A stretch of DNA of 64,000 bases from Posidonia oceanica (GCA_037176725.1 JAZBRS010000029.1:45084001-45148000); one strand, 5' to 3'; positions 1 through 11,640 are shown, counted from the first letter of the stretch. The notes: generated by a model not told the origin, from the letters alone. Program-made: numbers and translations.

Positions 1-438
1 CGTATGCGAGCGTAAGCCTAGAAAGACCGATTCTCGGGCGTGTTGGGGGTGCCTAACACCTTCCCCGCGCGTAACAGGAGTCCTTACCCTCTCTTGGCCC
101 GCAATGACCATGTTGCCCTTATCCTAGGCACGAGTCACATCATTTGCATTCATTTGCCTCTTATTTCTTCTGCATTGCCTTGCATTGCATCTTTTGCTTG
201 GTTTTGCGTGATTATTCATGCATTTCCCCGGTTTTCCTTGTCTCCCGATTTAATAGACTTGGTGGCGACTCCGATTTTGTCTTCTCTTCTTCTTTTCTTT
301 CCCCTTTTTCTCTCTTTTAAATGTTTTCGAGTTAGGTCTTCCTTCTCGGACATAGCCGCTAATAGTGAGCCTGATTCCGATCGGTGCACGCGAGCTTTGG
401 CAACGTGCATGGACGATCCAAACACTGGGATTACTACA
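1..438 (+). mobile_element. Right end of an LTR (S1), cut by window edge
   Basis: This is the last ~440 bp of a Tat-type LTR in + orientation. It is nearly identical to the end of the solo LTR S2 (9945-10378), including the conserved hairpin at 44-67, a PBS-like TGGCGACTCC at 263-272 and the terminal ATTACTACA. It is followed directly by antisense PMD-like coding sequence rather than by a PBS, so it is the downstream LTR of an insertion, or a solo LTR, placed into element A. The next five bases, CCAGG (439-443), should be the target-site duplication. Its partner lies left of the window. Confidence 0.88.
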
Positions 439-1009
439 CCAGGTCTATGTGCTGGGTCACCACAGCAAGTGCTATCTCTACAACTTCGATGGCCACTGTC
501 AGTCGGCCATGAGTAAAGATTAGCTCGCCCAGGAAGCGGATGACAAATCCTCGGAGCCACAGCTCATCTCCGAGTTCGACGCGCTTCTTCATGACATCAT
601 CGAAGTGCGCTAGGCGAAGCATAGGTTCAGGTCTGCTGGTGCAGATCAGCTTTTGTTGGCAGCTTCGAGTAGGGAGCCCAGTCAGCTAGCTCAGGACAGC
701 GAGATATCCGTCGCGCCTCATGAAGATAGGCGGCCCCATGATCTTGGAGAAGCTGCAGATCCAACGCACTTTTTCCAGTGTGGGTGTAAGCTCAGTTCTG
801 CCGAAGCGAAAGACATGGTGCGCCGGTTTCCAGAATCTAGCGGCGGCACACAGAAGATGGCGGCTTACTTCCACATCAGCAGCCTTCAGCAGCTTGGTTG
901 GGATGCCCCATAGGCGCAGCTTTTCGCAGTCTTCTTGGGTAAGCTCGCCGATCCATTCTCGTAGGGTCTCCGAGCAGTGTGCTGGAGTCAAAAGAGTGGG
1001 GAAGCCTAT
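439..1009 (-). pseudogene. PMD/DUF7745-like gene relic of element A
   Basis: This is a decayed copy of the retroelement-borne plant mobile-domain-like gene seen more completely at 46153-47354. Recognisable blocks are FWKPAHHVF, GRTELTPTLE, GDELWLRGF and FLGELIF. The codon matching the ATG of the other copy is ATA here (1007-1009). A stop replaces a Glu codon near residue 102, and the 3' part is removed by the S1 LTR ending at 438. It lies downstream of integrase in the same orientation, where env-like genes sit in other retroelements. PMD proteins are plant-specific and are known both as host silencing or expression regulators and inside transposons. What this one does for the element is unknown. 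Confidence 0.7.
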
Positions 1010-2476
1010 TGCGCAGATCGCAGGGGTACAGGCAGATAACTGCAGAGCTTGAAGGTACCTGTTATTATCATTGCAAACAGTCAGATCACACAGGTATAAT
1101 CTCTGATAGAAAGCAGAATCTGAGGCAGATAATGTAGTTCCATATGCATCTAGCAGTTAAAGATCAGAACATGGCAGTTAAGCACAGATAAGCCAAAGGA
1201 AGTCTGCAGCAGTCTTGTGGACACAGGGGCGAGGGCTGGCAGGAGATCTAGACCAGCGCAGCTCGAGCAGCGTCAACACGCTCTAGGCAAGGAGTACTGT
1301 CTCAGGGTCGAAGCGAGTTGCAGAGCGGAACGATTGAGAAGGAAAGGGTAATTGAAGATGCATGTATGCATGATGCAGGTCGGTATGCTTATGAAGTGAT
1401 TAGTATGCTTGGGTGCCCTCAGCATACGGAGTGCTTTGGTGCCTACTGCAAAGGAAAGGAGTGGTCCCCGACTCACTGGGCCCTACTTGGACTCTTGGCT
1501 CGCTGGTGGCACTCCGGAAAAGGTGTTGGCATTTGTACAGGTGGTGGTGTGGTGAGGATAGGTTATTTGCCGAACTCTCAGGACCTACACCTACTCTTTC
1601 TGCTCTCTTTTTTCTTGATTTCTCCCTCATAGGTATGCAGTCTTTCTCCGCCCCTAGCTAGGAGAGGGTAAGTGTTTGCTCTTGGAGGGGAGTGGCAGAC
1701 TCCTTTTTAAGCTTAACACCCTTGGGTCTCTAGTGAGGTGCGGGGGATGATGGTGCCTGTATTTTTGGGCTGAATCTTGCCCTTTTCTCTTTCTTTTTCT
1801 TTTTTTTTTTGCTTTTTCTCTTTCTTTTCTTTTTTTTTGTTTTTGTTCAATCTCTTTTTTTTGCTTGTTTGGTTTCTTTTTCTCCTTTTTTTTTTCAGGC
1901 TTTTGCTATCCCCATTTTGGTGGCAAAAGAAGGGTGCTTGAGTCGTGATGGATCTGGGCTTTGGATCTGCTATGTGATGGGTAGAAGGAGTAGGGTTAGA
2001 CTGCACACCCCTATCTCTAGGGCCGGCTTCTGTCTTCGTCTTCTGTTCCTTGAACGTGCCCAAGCCTAGATGTCTACTCTCACTTTTTCCAGACTCACAT
2101 CCTAACATTTTTTCTCCCTCAGAGGTGTATGTCCTTACGAGATTAGGCAGTTCGCCTGTCCTGATTGGTGGTGGCTCCCTCACTAGCTAAGACATCTAAG
2201 TAGTGCCGGGTGAGGTAGGGCGGACGCTTTCCAGAGCAGGCAAGCACTTCCGGTTTTCATCACCGGGCCAAAGGATGTAATGCATGATTTGAAGGGATGA
2301 CGATGATGATTTTGAAAAAGAGTTGATGGATGTTTTTGAGAAGATGACGATGATGATTTGAAAAGAGAGAACGCAAGAGTAGGATAGATAGAAAATGCCG
2401 GTAGGACGAGAATGCAAGAAGTGAGAATGCAAGTGTGTAGGCGGGAGAAGGGCATCTGCAACGGGGCCGCTTTCGG
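1010..2476 (-). other. Non-coding spacer between integrase and PMD-like gene (A)
   Basis: This is the 3' part of element A between the integrase stop and the PMD-like reading frame. It contains no convincing gene. It holds a T-rich tract on the + strand (about 1790-1900, A-rich in the element's sense), a short GATGATGAT-type repeat (2295-2360), and a segment (1400-1640) that reappears in the equivalent spacer of element H (about 48040-48260). The ORFs here are low-complexity Lys/Ser artefacts. Confidence 0.6.
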
Positions 2477-4696
2477 CTACTGATAGTACTTCTTGAGATA
2501 GCAGAGGTTGACGGGTTCAGGCTGCTCGACCCGGTCCATATCCTCAAGAGTTACAGCGCCCCCCGAGAAGATCTGCTTGACCACAAAGGGGCCGCGCCAA
2601 TTGGGTCGGAATTTCCCTCGACCATTAGGCAAATGAATGGCGCGCAAGACAAGGTCCCCTGGCTGAAAGTTTCTGGGCTGGACCTTCTTCAAGAATGCTC
2701 TGGCCATCCGCTTCTGGTAGCAGTGAGCGTTGTGCATAGCTTGCAGTCTGCGCTCATCAATTAGATTCAGTTGGATGCAGCGGTCTTCGACCCATTCTGC
2801 CTCTTCCAACTCAGCTTCTCGTAGGATCCGCAGAGAGGGGATCTCCACTTCAATAGGTAACACCGCTTCCATGCCGTACACCAGAGAGTACGGGGTGGCT
2901 CCCGTCGAGGTCCGGATTGATGTCCTGTACGCCTAGAGCGCGTACGGGAGCTTGTCATGCCAATCCTTGTGGGTTTCTGCTAACTTCTTCAGGATTTTGA
3001 CAATGTTCTTGTTTGCAGACTCCACTGCTCCATTCATCTGTAGCCGATAGGGCGAGGATCTATGATGCTTGATTTTGAGACTCTGCAGGTATTCCTCGAT
3101 CCTCTTGGCAATAAAGTTTGTGCCATTATCAGAGATGACAGAGTGCGGGACCCTATATCAGGCAACGATATTGTTCTTGATAAACTTTTCTGTTGCCACA
3201 GCAGTGACTGTCTTATAAGAGGCTGCTTCCACCCACTTGGTAAAGTAATCGATCGCTACCAGAATGTAACGATGACCATTTGAAGCAGCTGGGTGGATGG
3301 CGCCAATGATATCGATCTCCCAGGTGGAGAAAGGCCATGGCGAAGACATGTTATGCAGCTGTTGTGGGGGGGCCTTGATGAAGTTACCATGGATCTGGCA
3401 GTTGTGGCATCTGCGCACGAACCGGCAGCAGTCTGCTTCCGTGGTCTGCCAGAAATATCCTTGAAGCATGATCTTCTTGGCCAGGAGGACGCCGTTCATG
3501 TGCGGGCCACAGGTCCCTGCATGCACTTGAAGCATCAGCGTGTCAGCCTCCGATTTGTTCAGGCAGCGCTGTAGCATCTGATTGTATGACCTTCTGTACA
3601 GCTGCCCAGCCCCCAACACATACTTTGACGCCAGACGCGCCAGAGTTCTCTTGTCTGCTGCCGCGGTATCAGGAGGAAAGCTGCCAGACTCTAGGAAAGA
3701 TTTTATATCTTGATACCAGGGCCGCTCCTCTGCTGGATCCGCCTCTTCTATGCTTAGGCAATATGCAGGCTGCTCAATGCGAGTAACAGATACATCCACT
3801 GCGCTGTCTTCAGATATAGTGAGCCAGGATGCCAGAGTTGCTAGTGCGTCTGCGTACGCATTCTTTGCTCTGTTCATGTATGTGAAGCAGATGCTCTCAA
3901 ATTCTTCCATCAGCCTCAGCAGGTGTTCGTGATACGGCACAAGCTTGGGATCTTTTGTCCTCCAGTCGCCGTTCACTTGAGAGATCACCAGCATGGCATC
4001 ATCGTGCACATGCAGCCTCCGCGCCTTGTGCTCGAGGGTGACTTTTAACCCTAGGATGCATGCTTCGTATTCCGCTTCATTGTTTGTGCAGGTGAAAGTC
4101 AGCTTCCTCGCGAAGGGAATCATCTGTCCCTGGGGCGTGGTCAGCACTGCGCCTACACCTCGGCCCTTTTTGTTGACAGCGCCATCAAAGTAGAGCCGCC
4201 ATTCCTCTTGTTTTTCAGGATTTTTCTCCTCAGAGCCCTCCATTGCGAAGAGGATGTTCTCGTCAGGGAACTGCGTCTGGAGGGGCTGGTATTCAGGTAG
4301 AGGAAGATCAGCAAGATGGTCCGCCATGGCCTGACCCTTCATGGATTTCTGTGTGACAAAGGTGATGTCGTACTGAGACAATAACACCTGCCACTTAGCA
4401 CATCTGCCTACCATGGCCGGCTTTTGAAAGAGGAACTTAATAGGATCATGCTGCATAAGAGCTGAACCGGGTATGCCATCATGTAGTGCCTTAGTTTCTG
4501 TGCAGCCCAGAAAAGGGACAAGCAGGTCTTCTCTAGTGTACCGTACCTGGCTTCGCATTCATTAAACTTCTTGCTCAGGTAATAGATGGCGCACACCCTT
4601 CTACCAGATTCGTCATGTTGGCCCAAGACGGAGCCCATGGAATGCTGCGTGGTAGAAAGGTAGAGAAGCAAAGGTCTCCCTGGTGTAGGGGGAACC
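2477..4696 (-). pseudogene. pol: Element A pol, 3' part: RNase H, archaeal-type RNase H, integrase
   Basis: Reading right to left, the end of the retroviral-type RNase H starts at PPTPGRPLLLYL just inside the S2 insertion. Next is the second, archaeal-type RNase H (RLYFDGAVNKKGRGVGAVL, NNEAEYEACILGL), the hallmark of Tat elements. Integrase follows, with its HHCC finger (HAGTCGPH, CRFVRRCHNC) and DDE core (DIIGAI, DNGTNF, ESANK). A C-terminal GPFVV module follows YGMEAVLP and the frame stops at 2477. The frame is broken by a -1 shift near 4450, a TGA at 3158-3160 (probably CGA before) and a TAG at 2934-2936 where a Trp is expected. The catalytic residues survive but the copy cannot make a full protein. 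Confidence 0.9.
4692..4696. repeat. Target-site duplication GAACC, left copy
   Basis: GAACC lies immediately before the TGTTGACACC start of solo LTR S2. The identical GAACC follows its end at 10379-10383. Removing the LTR and one copy restores the uninterrupted RT/RNase H frame seen in element D (LLIKPPVLV then PPTPGRP). Confidence 0.95.
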
Positions 4697-5229
4697 TGTT
4701 GACACCCCATTTTGACAGGCTGGATCGTTTGGAGCCTTCCGGTGGCTGCTGGACCCAAACCTAGACCCGAATCCACACCTCCCTCTCCTTCTTTCCATTC
4801 AAAACAAGCCCAAACTCAACCTAGGATTACCCCCCTTTCCCGAACCTGAAAACCCACCAAAATCCATAGGAACGCTCACCCCTGATGACTTAGCAAACCC
4901 ACCAAAAAGCCTGCAAAATCTCAAACCAGACCCCTCCCAAAAACCCTAGGAAACTTAGACAAAAATACCCTTTTTCCGCACCTCAAAACCCCTACAAAAC
5001 TTCCTCGAAACCGAACCAAAACTCCAGGAGCAGAACTAGAAACCCTAGACCCCACACCCGCCAAGTTTCACCCCTTTCCGAGACCTCTAAGACCCCCTTT
5101 CGCTGGAATTATCGTTTTCTCTCTCCGGGATTATCGTTTTCTCTCTCCTCTCTCTCTCCTGATTATCGTCTCTCTTTTCATCCCCTTCTCGCCCTTTTTC
5201 TGGCTTGGCTGCGGGCCCCCTTTGTACTC

Positions 5230-6230
5230 CTACCCCTTCTCCACCTTATTCCTATTTTTATTTTATTTTTACCATTTTTCTTGAATTTTAAAAAATCTTT
5301 TCCCTCAAACCTATCTCTTTCCCTTTTATTTCCCTTTTTTCCCTTTCTCTTCTTCTTTTTCTTTTCTTCTTCTTTCTTTTGCAAAAACCCATGAAAATCC
5401 TTAAGAATCTGTAAAACCCCAAAACCTAAAAGAAACAAATCAGAATTCCAAGAAAAGCAATTAAAAAACATTAAATAGATAATTAAAAACCCAAACTTAA
5501 TCAAATCAAGCTAAAAAAGAAAATCAAGCATGCAAACTAAAAATGCAAAACAAACTAAAAGAAAATACTGTAAAATCAACTAAAAAATTGAAATAAAATC
5601 AGAACCTACCCAAGATAAAAACCCCACTAAAAGAATTAAAAAACAAACCCTAAGAAGAAGAATTAAAAATCAAACAATGAAACAAGTAATTAAAGGAGGT
5701 AAAAGACTTAACCTAATAAACATAAGAAAGAAAACAACATAAGAACTTAATTAAAAAAGGAAAAGAAAATACAGTTAAAAGACTTAAAACACTTAATCAA
5801 ATCAGGAAAAATCCAACTAAAAACATCAAGAAGAATTAACAAATAAAAATAAAAAACATAGCTCAAAAGACTTAAAGAAGAAAAATATAAAAGACTAGAT
5901 GAAAATAAATCCTAAAAATCCTAATTAACATCCTAAAATACTTAACAAGAAAACACAATTTTAAAAACAATTTTAAAAGATTTAACCAACACCTAATCAA
6001 GTGGAAAACAAATCAAAAACAAAATAAAACCCTAAAACCATAATCAAGCCTAAAACACACTAATTAACCTAGAAACGGTCATTAAAAAATCCAGTTAAGC
6101 ATCTAACCTACAACCCAAGTCATCCCATATTTTTATTTATTTTTATCTTATTTTTTCCTATTTTTTCTTTCCATCTTTCTTTCTTTCTTCCTTTTATCTT
6201 TTCTTTTCTTCCTTACTGGGCTCATCAGCC
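5230..6230 (+). other. A-rich low-complexity segment of S2
   Basis: About 1 kb dominated by AAAACCCTAA, CAAAAT and AATTAAA words, with no sustained reading frame. The same compositional block is at 49140-49960 (D) and in reverse at about 31750-32650 (B). It is preceded at 5110-5180 by repeated GATTATCGTTTTCTCTC words that are also conserved in D and B and may be promoter-proximal. Confidence 0.6.
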
Positions 6231-6233
6231 TGT

Positions 6234-7740
6234 TTGCCTTTTTCTTCTTTTTTTTCAAACTTTCAGCCCACGGCCCGCATCCACAGTCCTTCTTCTTCCT
6301 TCCCTCCGTCCGTGCGTTGCAGGGCTACAGTAGCACGCCGCCTGCCATTCTGCCCTCCTGCCATCTCCTACTCGCGCCGAACGTCGACCGTGCACCTGCC
6401 ATTGCCACGCCGGGGCATTCAATGCGGCAGACCTGCAAAACCAAGAGGAGAGGCTATCAGAAATCAGGCGGAAAAAGGAGGGAGAATTCAGAGTGATTTG
6501 AGGAGGGAAAGAGAGGAGAAAACGAGAAGGAACATCCCGGGAGAGTTCGAGAGATTCCAGAGCGACTTCCGAGCGAGAGAGTGACCCATTCCTCCCCAGA
6601 AAACCACCAGAGAATGCCCGACCTTCCGCTCTTCTTCGGACAGCAAACCAGAGCCGGAAACACCTTCTGAACCCTCCAGAATTCACCCCCCAACTTCGTC
6701 GAAGCCTCCTGCAACTCTTCCCCTCCTTCCCACAGCGAACCAACCCAGCATTTCCCCCGGACCACCCAGAAATTCACACAGAACCCAACTCTCTTCCACC
6801 TCAGAATTCCCAACTCCACAGACCACCTTTCCTCCCCAAACTCTGCCCGGTTAGTCCCCAGAACACTACCTTTCCAACCCCGCTTTGCTTCACCTCCAGC
6901 TCCCCTCACAGACCAAACCCCCCACAACAAACGGTCATCCCCATTTCCTGCCCGAAATCAGCCCAACACCTATCTCCCTCTACTGCAATCCACAGACCCC
7001 TCCAACCATCCAGAACCCATCACTGAAGTCCCAGCTGCCCACCGGAAGCCCCCGCTCGGTCCAGAGGGCAACAGGCACCTCCCCCCACCTCGGGCGCCCA
7101 ACTGTGCACCCATTTCGGCCGAATCCTCCTCCGATCCTCGAAGCTCGCCTCCAGCCATTCAGCAAGCTCCGGAGGACACCGCGGAGTGGTTCTGGACAGT
7201 CGCGAGGCGCCGGCGACGCTTCCAGTAGCCGGACGTCCACCGCCGGCACCTGCAGGACCCACCTACGTCGGGGAGACGCTCCGGACGGCAGAACAGGTGC
7301 CGCTTCTTCCCCTTCCCTTAGTTTTCTCTCCCGCGTGCTTCCTAGCCCCTTAGATGTAGGTTTCTGGTCCTCCTGCTCCGAATCAAGTCGCCGCTCCGGT
7401 CATCTTCTCCGGCGCAGTCCTCCGGCCTTCACGACGCTCCAGCCAGTGGAACGCGATCCCGATAACTCCCTCAGTTCCGCACGAGCGTCAGGAGGCTCCT
7501 CCGGTCTTCGGAATGCAGCTCCGCTGCGTCGAATGGCCGGACCGAGCTCCAGACCTTCTGCAGAGCTCCGGTGAGCGCTCCGGCGCGTTCCAGGCCACGT
7601 CGTCCTCTGCCGATCGCCGCCCTGCCTTCGCCAGCTCCGGGAGCATCTTCCCCGTCGTTCAGCACCTCCTCAGCCCCTCGTGCCGGCGGCCACAAGTCCT
7701 GATAGCTCACTGCTACAGTGTTTGTCGCCGCCGGCATCAT
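6234..7740 (+). other. GC-rich segment of S2 LTR, variable between copies
   Basis: A GC-rich, CpG-containing stretch that abruptly replaces the A-rich sequence and gives open frames rich in Ser, Pro and Arg in several phases. None has a recognisable domain. D and B have a segment of similar composition in the same position, but by eye the sequences align poorly. It could be a promoter region, a captured host fragment or simply a fast-diverging LTR segment. I see no coding gene. Confidence 0.5.
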
Positions 7741-7779
7741 TGTTCATTTATTTTGTTTTCTTAGCATAGTTTCTTGCGA

Positions 7780-8640
7780 ATATTGCATGCTAGGGCTCAG
7801 TTTCTTTATTTTTGCATCCTGGTCCTTCCATCATTTAAGCTGCTTTGTTTTTAATTTAAAACCATGCTAAATTGCACAAAACATCTGTATTTTTCTGCAT
7901 TTGCTTTTCAGTCCTTCCACTGCGTTTCAGTTATAAATTTTTATGCTTTAGTCCCTCTGCTTTCCATTATTACAGTTAGGTCCTGTTTTAAATCAGTCTA
8001 TTTAATTGCATGCATTTTACCATATCAAATTGCATACTAGGCCCCTCTGTTTTTTCATATTTACTGGCTGATCCTCTGCACTGTAGAAACCTAGGTTTTA
8101 TTTTTTCATTTTGCATATTGCATTGCATACTATACCCCCTGTTTCTCCATATTTGCATCTGGGTCCATTTTAAATGGACAGTAACCTTCTGGCATGCATA
8201 TTAGCTTAATACATTGCATTTTTAACCCTGCATCTTTTAAAAATTGCATTTTAGTCCCCAGACCATGATTTCAGAGTATACTTTGCATACAAAATTGCAT
8301 TTTCAGACCCTGCATGATTTGAAAATCACACATAGAGCCTTGCATCTTTCAAAAACCATGTAAAAAGACTGTTTTGCCCCTAAGTTGCATTTTAACTCCT
8401 ATGCTTGCAAAAATTGCATGTAGACCCTCCACTTGCATTCCCGGACTCCCCAGAACCCCCGTTTTCTGGAAAAGTTGCATTTCAGCCCCTCCCTTTCTTC
8501 AAAAATGCTTTTGAATCCCTGTTCTTTCCGAATTGCCTTTCTTTGTCTTTTCTTGCTTTGCATGCATTCTGCATCCATTTAGTCTTGCATTTAAGCTCCT
8601 CTTTGCATACACCAAGCACTTTTAACTCCCCTTCACTTGG
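7780..8640 (+). repeat. Degenerate TTGCAT/AGTCC repeat region of S2
   Basis: An irregular series of units resembling AAATTGCATTTTAGTCCC, roughly 35-60 bp apart and degraded. The matching regions are 51420-52400 in D and, reversed, 28990-30000 in B. No coding potential. Confidence 0.6.
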
Positions 8641-8860
8641 GAGGACCTTCAGCACACCCCTAGGACCTCCTGAACACCTAGACCTGTTCTTCTCATCTGT
8701 TCTGGCCCCTCTGCTCCGAAGCCGCGATATCTTTCAATCCGACCGTTGGATCTCCTCAAGTAAGCTGCCCAGGCGACCGCAGCGAAGCGCTCTTCAGCAT
8801 GGACCAAGCAGATCTCCGATCAGACTCCTGGATCTCCAGGTATGTCCTCCTGAACTCTTG
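8640..8860 (+). promoter_or_regulatory. Conserved LTR block ending in a splice-donor-like site (S2)
   Basis: About 220 bp strongly conserved in S2, D (52405-52640) and B (28740-28985, reversed). It includes TTGGGAGGACC, CCTAGGACCTCCTGAACAC, a GATATC-plus-CCGTTGGATC word, and CAG followed by GTATGT at 8837-8845. This much conservation inside otherwise diverged LTRs suggests function. The CAG/GTATGT fits a plant 5' splice site (D has GTATGT, B has GTACGT). Splicing is an inference. Confidence 0.45.
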
Positions 8861-8883
8861 CACTGCATTCATTTGCATGCCTT

Positions 8884-9640
8884 TTGCTCCGTTTTGCACG
8901 CCGCTTCTTTGTCGTGCACCGTTTTGCGTGTCCTTTAGTTTCTTCGCCCCGTTTCGCGTGTTTTCGAGTTTTCTCGCTCCGTTTTGGGCGCCGCTTCTTC
9001 GTCTTGCACCGTTTTGCGTGCCCTTTAGTCTCTTCGCCCCGTTTTGCGTGTTTTCGAGTTTTCTCGCTCCATTTTGCGCGCCGCTTCTTTGTCGTGCACC
9101 GTTTTGCGTGCCCTTTAGTTTCTTCGCCCCTTTTTGCGTGTTTTCGAGTTTTCTCGCTCCGTTTTGTGCGCCGCTTCTTTGTCTTGCACCGTTTTGCGTG
9201 CCCTTTAGTTTTTCCGCTCCGTTTTGCGTGCCTTTATGTTTTCTCGCTCCGTTTTGCACGCCGCCTCTTTGTCTTGCACCGTTTTGCGTGCCCTTTAGTT
9301 TTTCCGCTCCGTTTTGCGTGCTTTCAAGTTTTCTCGCTCTGTTTTGCGCGCCGCTTCTTTGCCTTGCACCGTTTTGCGTGCCCTTTAGTTTTCTCACCCC
9401 GTTTTGCGTGCCCTTTAGTTTTCTCGCCCCGTTTTGCGTGCCTTCATGTTTTCTCGCTCCGTTTTGCGCACCGCTTCCTTGTCTTGCACTGTTTTGCGTG
9501 CCCTTTCATTTTCTCGCCTCGTTTTGCGTGCAGTCTTGTTTTCTTGCACCATTCTGCGTGCCCTTTAGTTTTCTCGCTCCGTTTTGCGTCCTTGTTCCGT
9601 TTCTTGCATCATTTTGCATGTCAACCCTGTTTTCGCATCT
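8884..9640 (+). repeat. 30-bp tandem array in S2 LTR
   Basis: About 25 copies of a 30-bp unit built on CTCGCTCCGTTTTGCGTGCC with CTTTAGTTTT or TTCTTTGTC variants. Because 30 is a multiple of three, several phases stay open on both strands and give spurious repetitive proteins. The D and B LTRs have arrays of the same period with a different consensus. Confidence 0.9.
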
Positions 9641-9739
9641 TTTCGCATTCTTCTTTCGTTCCTCGCACTGTTTTACGCCGTTTTCCCTTGCATGTCGATT
9701 GCATTGCATGGTTTTCTCGCTGTTTTGTTTTATCGCCTG

Positions 9740-9830
9740 CATTTGATTATAGGGCAGTGATGCTTACTGTCCGGAGTTCTCACGAGCCAGGTTTCGCCCG
9801 GTTCGGAACACAGACAGCGTTGCTAAGCGC
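9740..9830 (+). promoter_or_regulatory. Conserved TATA-like region of S2
   Basis: TTATAGGGC is followed by GTGATGCTTACTG and GTTCGGAACACAGACAGCG, a group conserved at the same place in D (about 54196-54275), B (27575-27655), the LTR relic (about 19140-19215) and H (about 41425-41495). The TATA-like word about 580-630 bp before the LTR end makes it a core-promoter candidate. No experiment or cap-site evidence is available. Confidence 0.35.
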
Positions 9831-9984
9831 TTAGATTGCACGTTTATTTCCTTGCATCGTCTTTCATCACTTAGAGCATACCTTTGAGCATTTAGATAGG
9901 CATTCATTGGCACTTAGGCATTCAAAGTCTGCATTTCCCTGCACATGCGAGCGTAAGCCTAGAAAGACCGATTCTCGGGCGTGT

Positions 9985-10008
9985 CGGGGGTGCCTAACAC
10001 CTTCCCCG
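9985..10008 (+). promoter_or_regulatory. Conserved LTR hairpin (S2 copy)
   Basis: CGGGG and GTG pair with CAC and CCCCG around a CCTAA loop with a CTT bulge. The same hairpin is at 44-67, 18958-18981, 27395-27418, 37339-37361, 38448-38471, 41217-41240 and 54438-54461, that is, in all eight LTR termini present. It lies in the presumed R/U5 segment, so it would be near the 5' end of the genomic RNA. Confidence 0.6.
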
Positions 10009-10378
10009 CGCGTAACAGGAGTCCTTACCCTCTCTTGGCCCGCAATGACCATATTGCCCGTGTCCTAGGTACGAGTCACATCATTTGCATTCATTTGCAT
10101 CTTATTTCTTCTGCATTGCCTTGCATTGCATTTTTTGCTTGGTTTTGCGTGATTATTCACTCATTTCCCCGGTTTTCCTCGTCTTCCGATTTAATAGACT
10201 TGGTGGCGACTCCGATTTTGTCTTATCTTCTTCTTTTCTTTCCTTTTTTCCCTCTTTTAAATGTTTTCGAGTTAGGTTTTCCTTCTCGGACATAGCCGCT
10301 TATAGTGAGCCTGATTCCGATCGGTGCACGCGAGCTTTGGCATCGTGCATGGACGATCCGAACACCGGGATTACTACA

Positions 10379-10383
10379 GAACC
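10379..10383. repeat. Target-site duplication GAACC, right copy
   Basis: Partner of 4692-4696, directly after the terminal CA of S2. Confidence 0.95.
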
Positions 10384-11640
10384 AGGACAGGAGGCTTGAT
10401 CAACAGCTGCTTGATCTTGGCAAATGCAGCCTGACACTCCTCGCTCCAGTCGATTTGCGCATTCTTCCTCAGGAGCTTAAATATGGGTTCACAGATGGGC
10501 GTAAGCTGTGCAATAAAGTAGCTGATATACTGTAAATGCCCAAGCAGACTTCTGACCTCCTTTTCAGTTCTGGGGGGTGGCATGTCCACGATGGCTTTTG
10601 CTTTCATCGGGTCCACCTCAATCCCCCTTTGGCTAACAATGTAGCTGAGCAGCTTGCCAGAAGACACCCCGAATACGCACTTCTTGGGATTCAGGCGCAG
10701 TTTGTATTTCCGTAGACGGTCAAAGAGCTTTTTTAGACAAGCAAGGTGGTCTTCAGGCTCTCTGGTTTTGGCAATCATGTCGTCTACGTAGACCTCCACT
10801 TCTTGGTGCATGAGGTCGTGGAACAACGTAGTCATGGCCCTCTGATAGGTCGCACCTGCATTCTTCAGACCGAACGGCATGACTTGGTAGCAGAAGACTC
10901 CCCAAGGGGTGATGAATGAAGTCTTTTCCATGTCTTCTTCTGCCATTTTGATTTGATTGTATCCAGAAAAGCCGTCCATGAAGGAGAGCAACTTGTGGCC
11001 CGCTGTATTGTCGACTAGGACATCAATGTGAGGCAGGGGGAAGTCGTCCATGGGACTCGCCTTGTTCAGGTCCCTGTAGTCGATGCAGATCCGAATTCGG
11101 CCATCTTTCTTAAGCACAGGTACAATGTTTGCCAGCCATTCAGGATAAAGAACGACCTTTAGAAAGTTGACTCTGAGCTGCTTCATTATCTCTTCTTTGA
11201 TCATTAGCAGCCACTGCGGTCGCCATCTTCTTAGCTCCTACTTTCCTGGCTTGGCATCTGGGTTTAAGGGCAGATTGTGCACCACTATCTCTATGTCAAG
11301 GCCGACCATATCCTCGTAACTTCAGGCAAAGACATCCGCATATTCTTTCAAGAATGCGATGAATTCTGCTCGAGCCTGGGAGGACAGCTGGGCACTGATA
11401 CGAATTTCTCTGACTTCCTCAGCTGTGCCAATGTTGACAACCTCTGTTTCTTCTTCAACATGGAGGTTGGGGCCTTCTGGGTCGTCGTCATAAGGGCCGG
11501 AACACGGGCAACGGTTCGTCAATCTCATCCATGCCCGTATCGTCCTCCTCTCCATAAGCAATAAGTTCCGAGAGGATCTCTTTCTCAAAAGAAGGACTTG
11601 TGATGTTGAAAGAGTGTATGTGTTCCGCTGCTTGGCCCTA
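10384..11640 (-). pseudogene. pol: Element A reverse transcriptase, 5' part of pol
   Basis: Reverse transcriptase of a Ty3/gypsy Tat element. It has KKDGRIRICIDYRDLNKAS, the substrate-loop FMDGFSGYNQI, ITPWGVFCYQVMPFGLKN and the catalytic YVDD. The region stops at LLIKPPVLV, where S2 interrupts it, and resumes at 4691. Upstream, a CAG-to-TAG stop lies at 11238-11240 and another at 11638-11640 (CAG in D). All core motifs remain, so it was inactivated recently relative to its divergence. Confidence 0.93.

Larger units (their letters stand above)
4697..10378 (+). mobile_element. Complete solo LTR S2 (5,682 bp), Tat type
   Basis: A single complete LTR runs from TGTTGACACC to ATTACTACA, flanked by a perfect 5-bp duplication, with no internal region. 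It sits in the opposite orientation inside the RT/RNase H gene of element A. A solo LTR is the normal product of recombination between the two LTRs of a full element. Its order of segments matches the D and B LTRs: pyrimidine-rich start, A-rich spacer, GC-rich segment, TTGCAT-repeat region, conserved block, 30-bp array, TATA-like site, conserved hairpin and end. Confidence 0.95.

Noticed and set aside
1713..2183. 156-codon frame with a Lys-rich tail on the - strand
   Set aside because: Produced by a T-rich tract. No similarity or conserved frame in the matching spacer of H.
4697..4720. Reading TGTTGACACCCC as the terminal repeat of a DNA transposon
   Set aside because: The other end is TTACTACA rather than its inverted repeat, the duplication is 5 bp and a PBS follows the same end in D, so it is an LTR.
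5178..6230. AAACCCTA words suggesting interstitial telomere repeat
   Set aside because: They are scattered in A-rich sequence and never form a tandem run of the heptamer.
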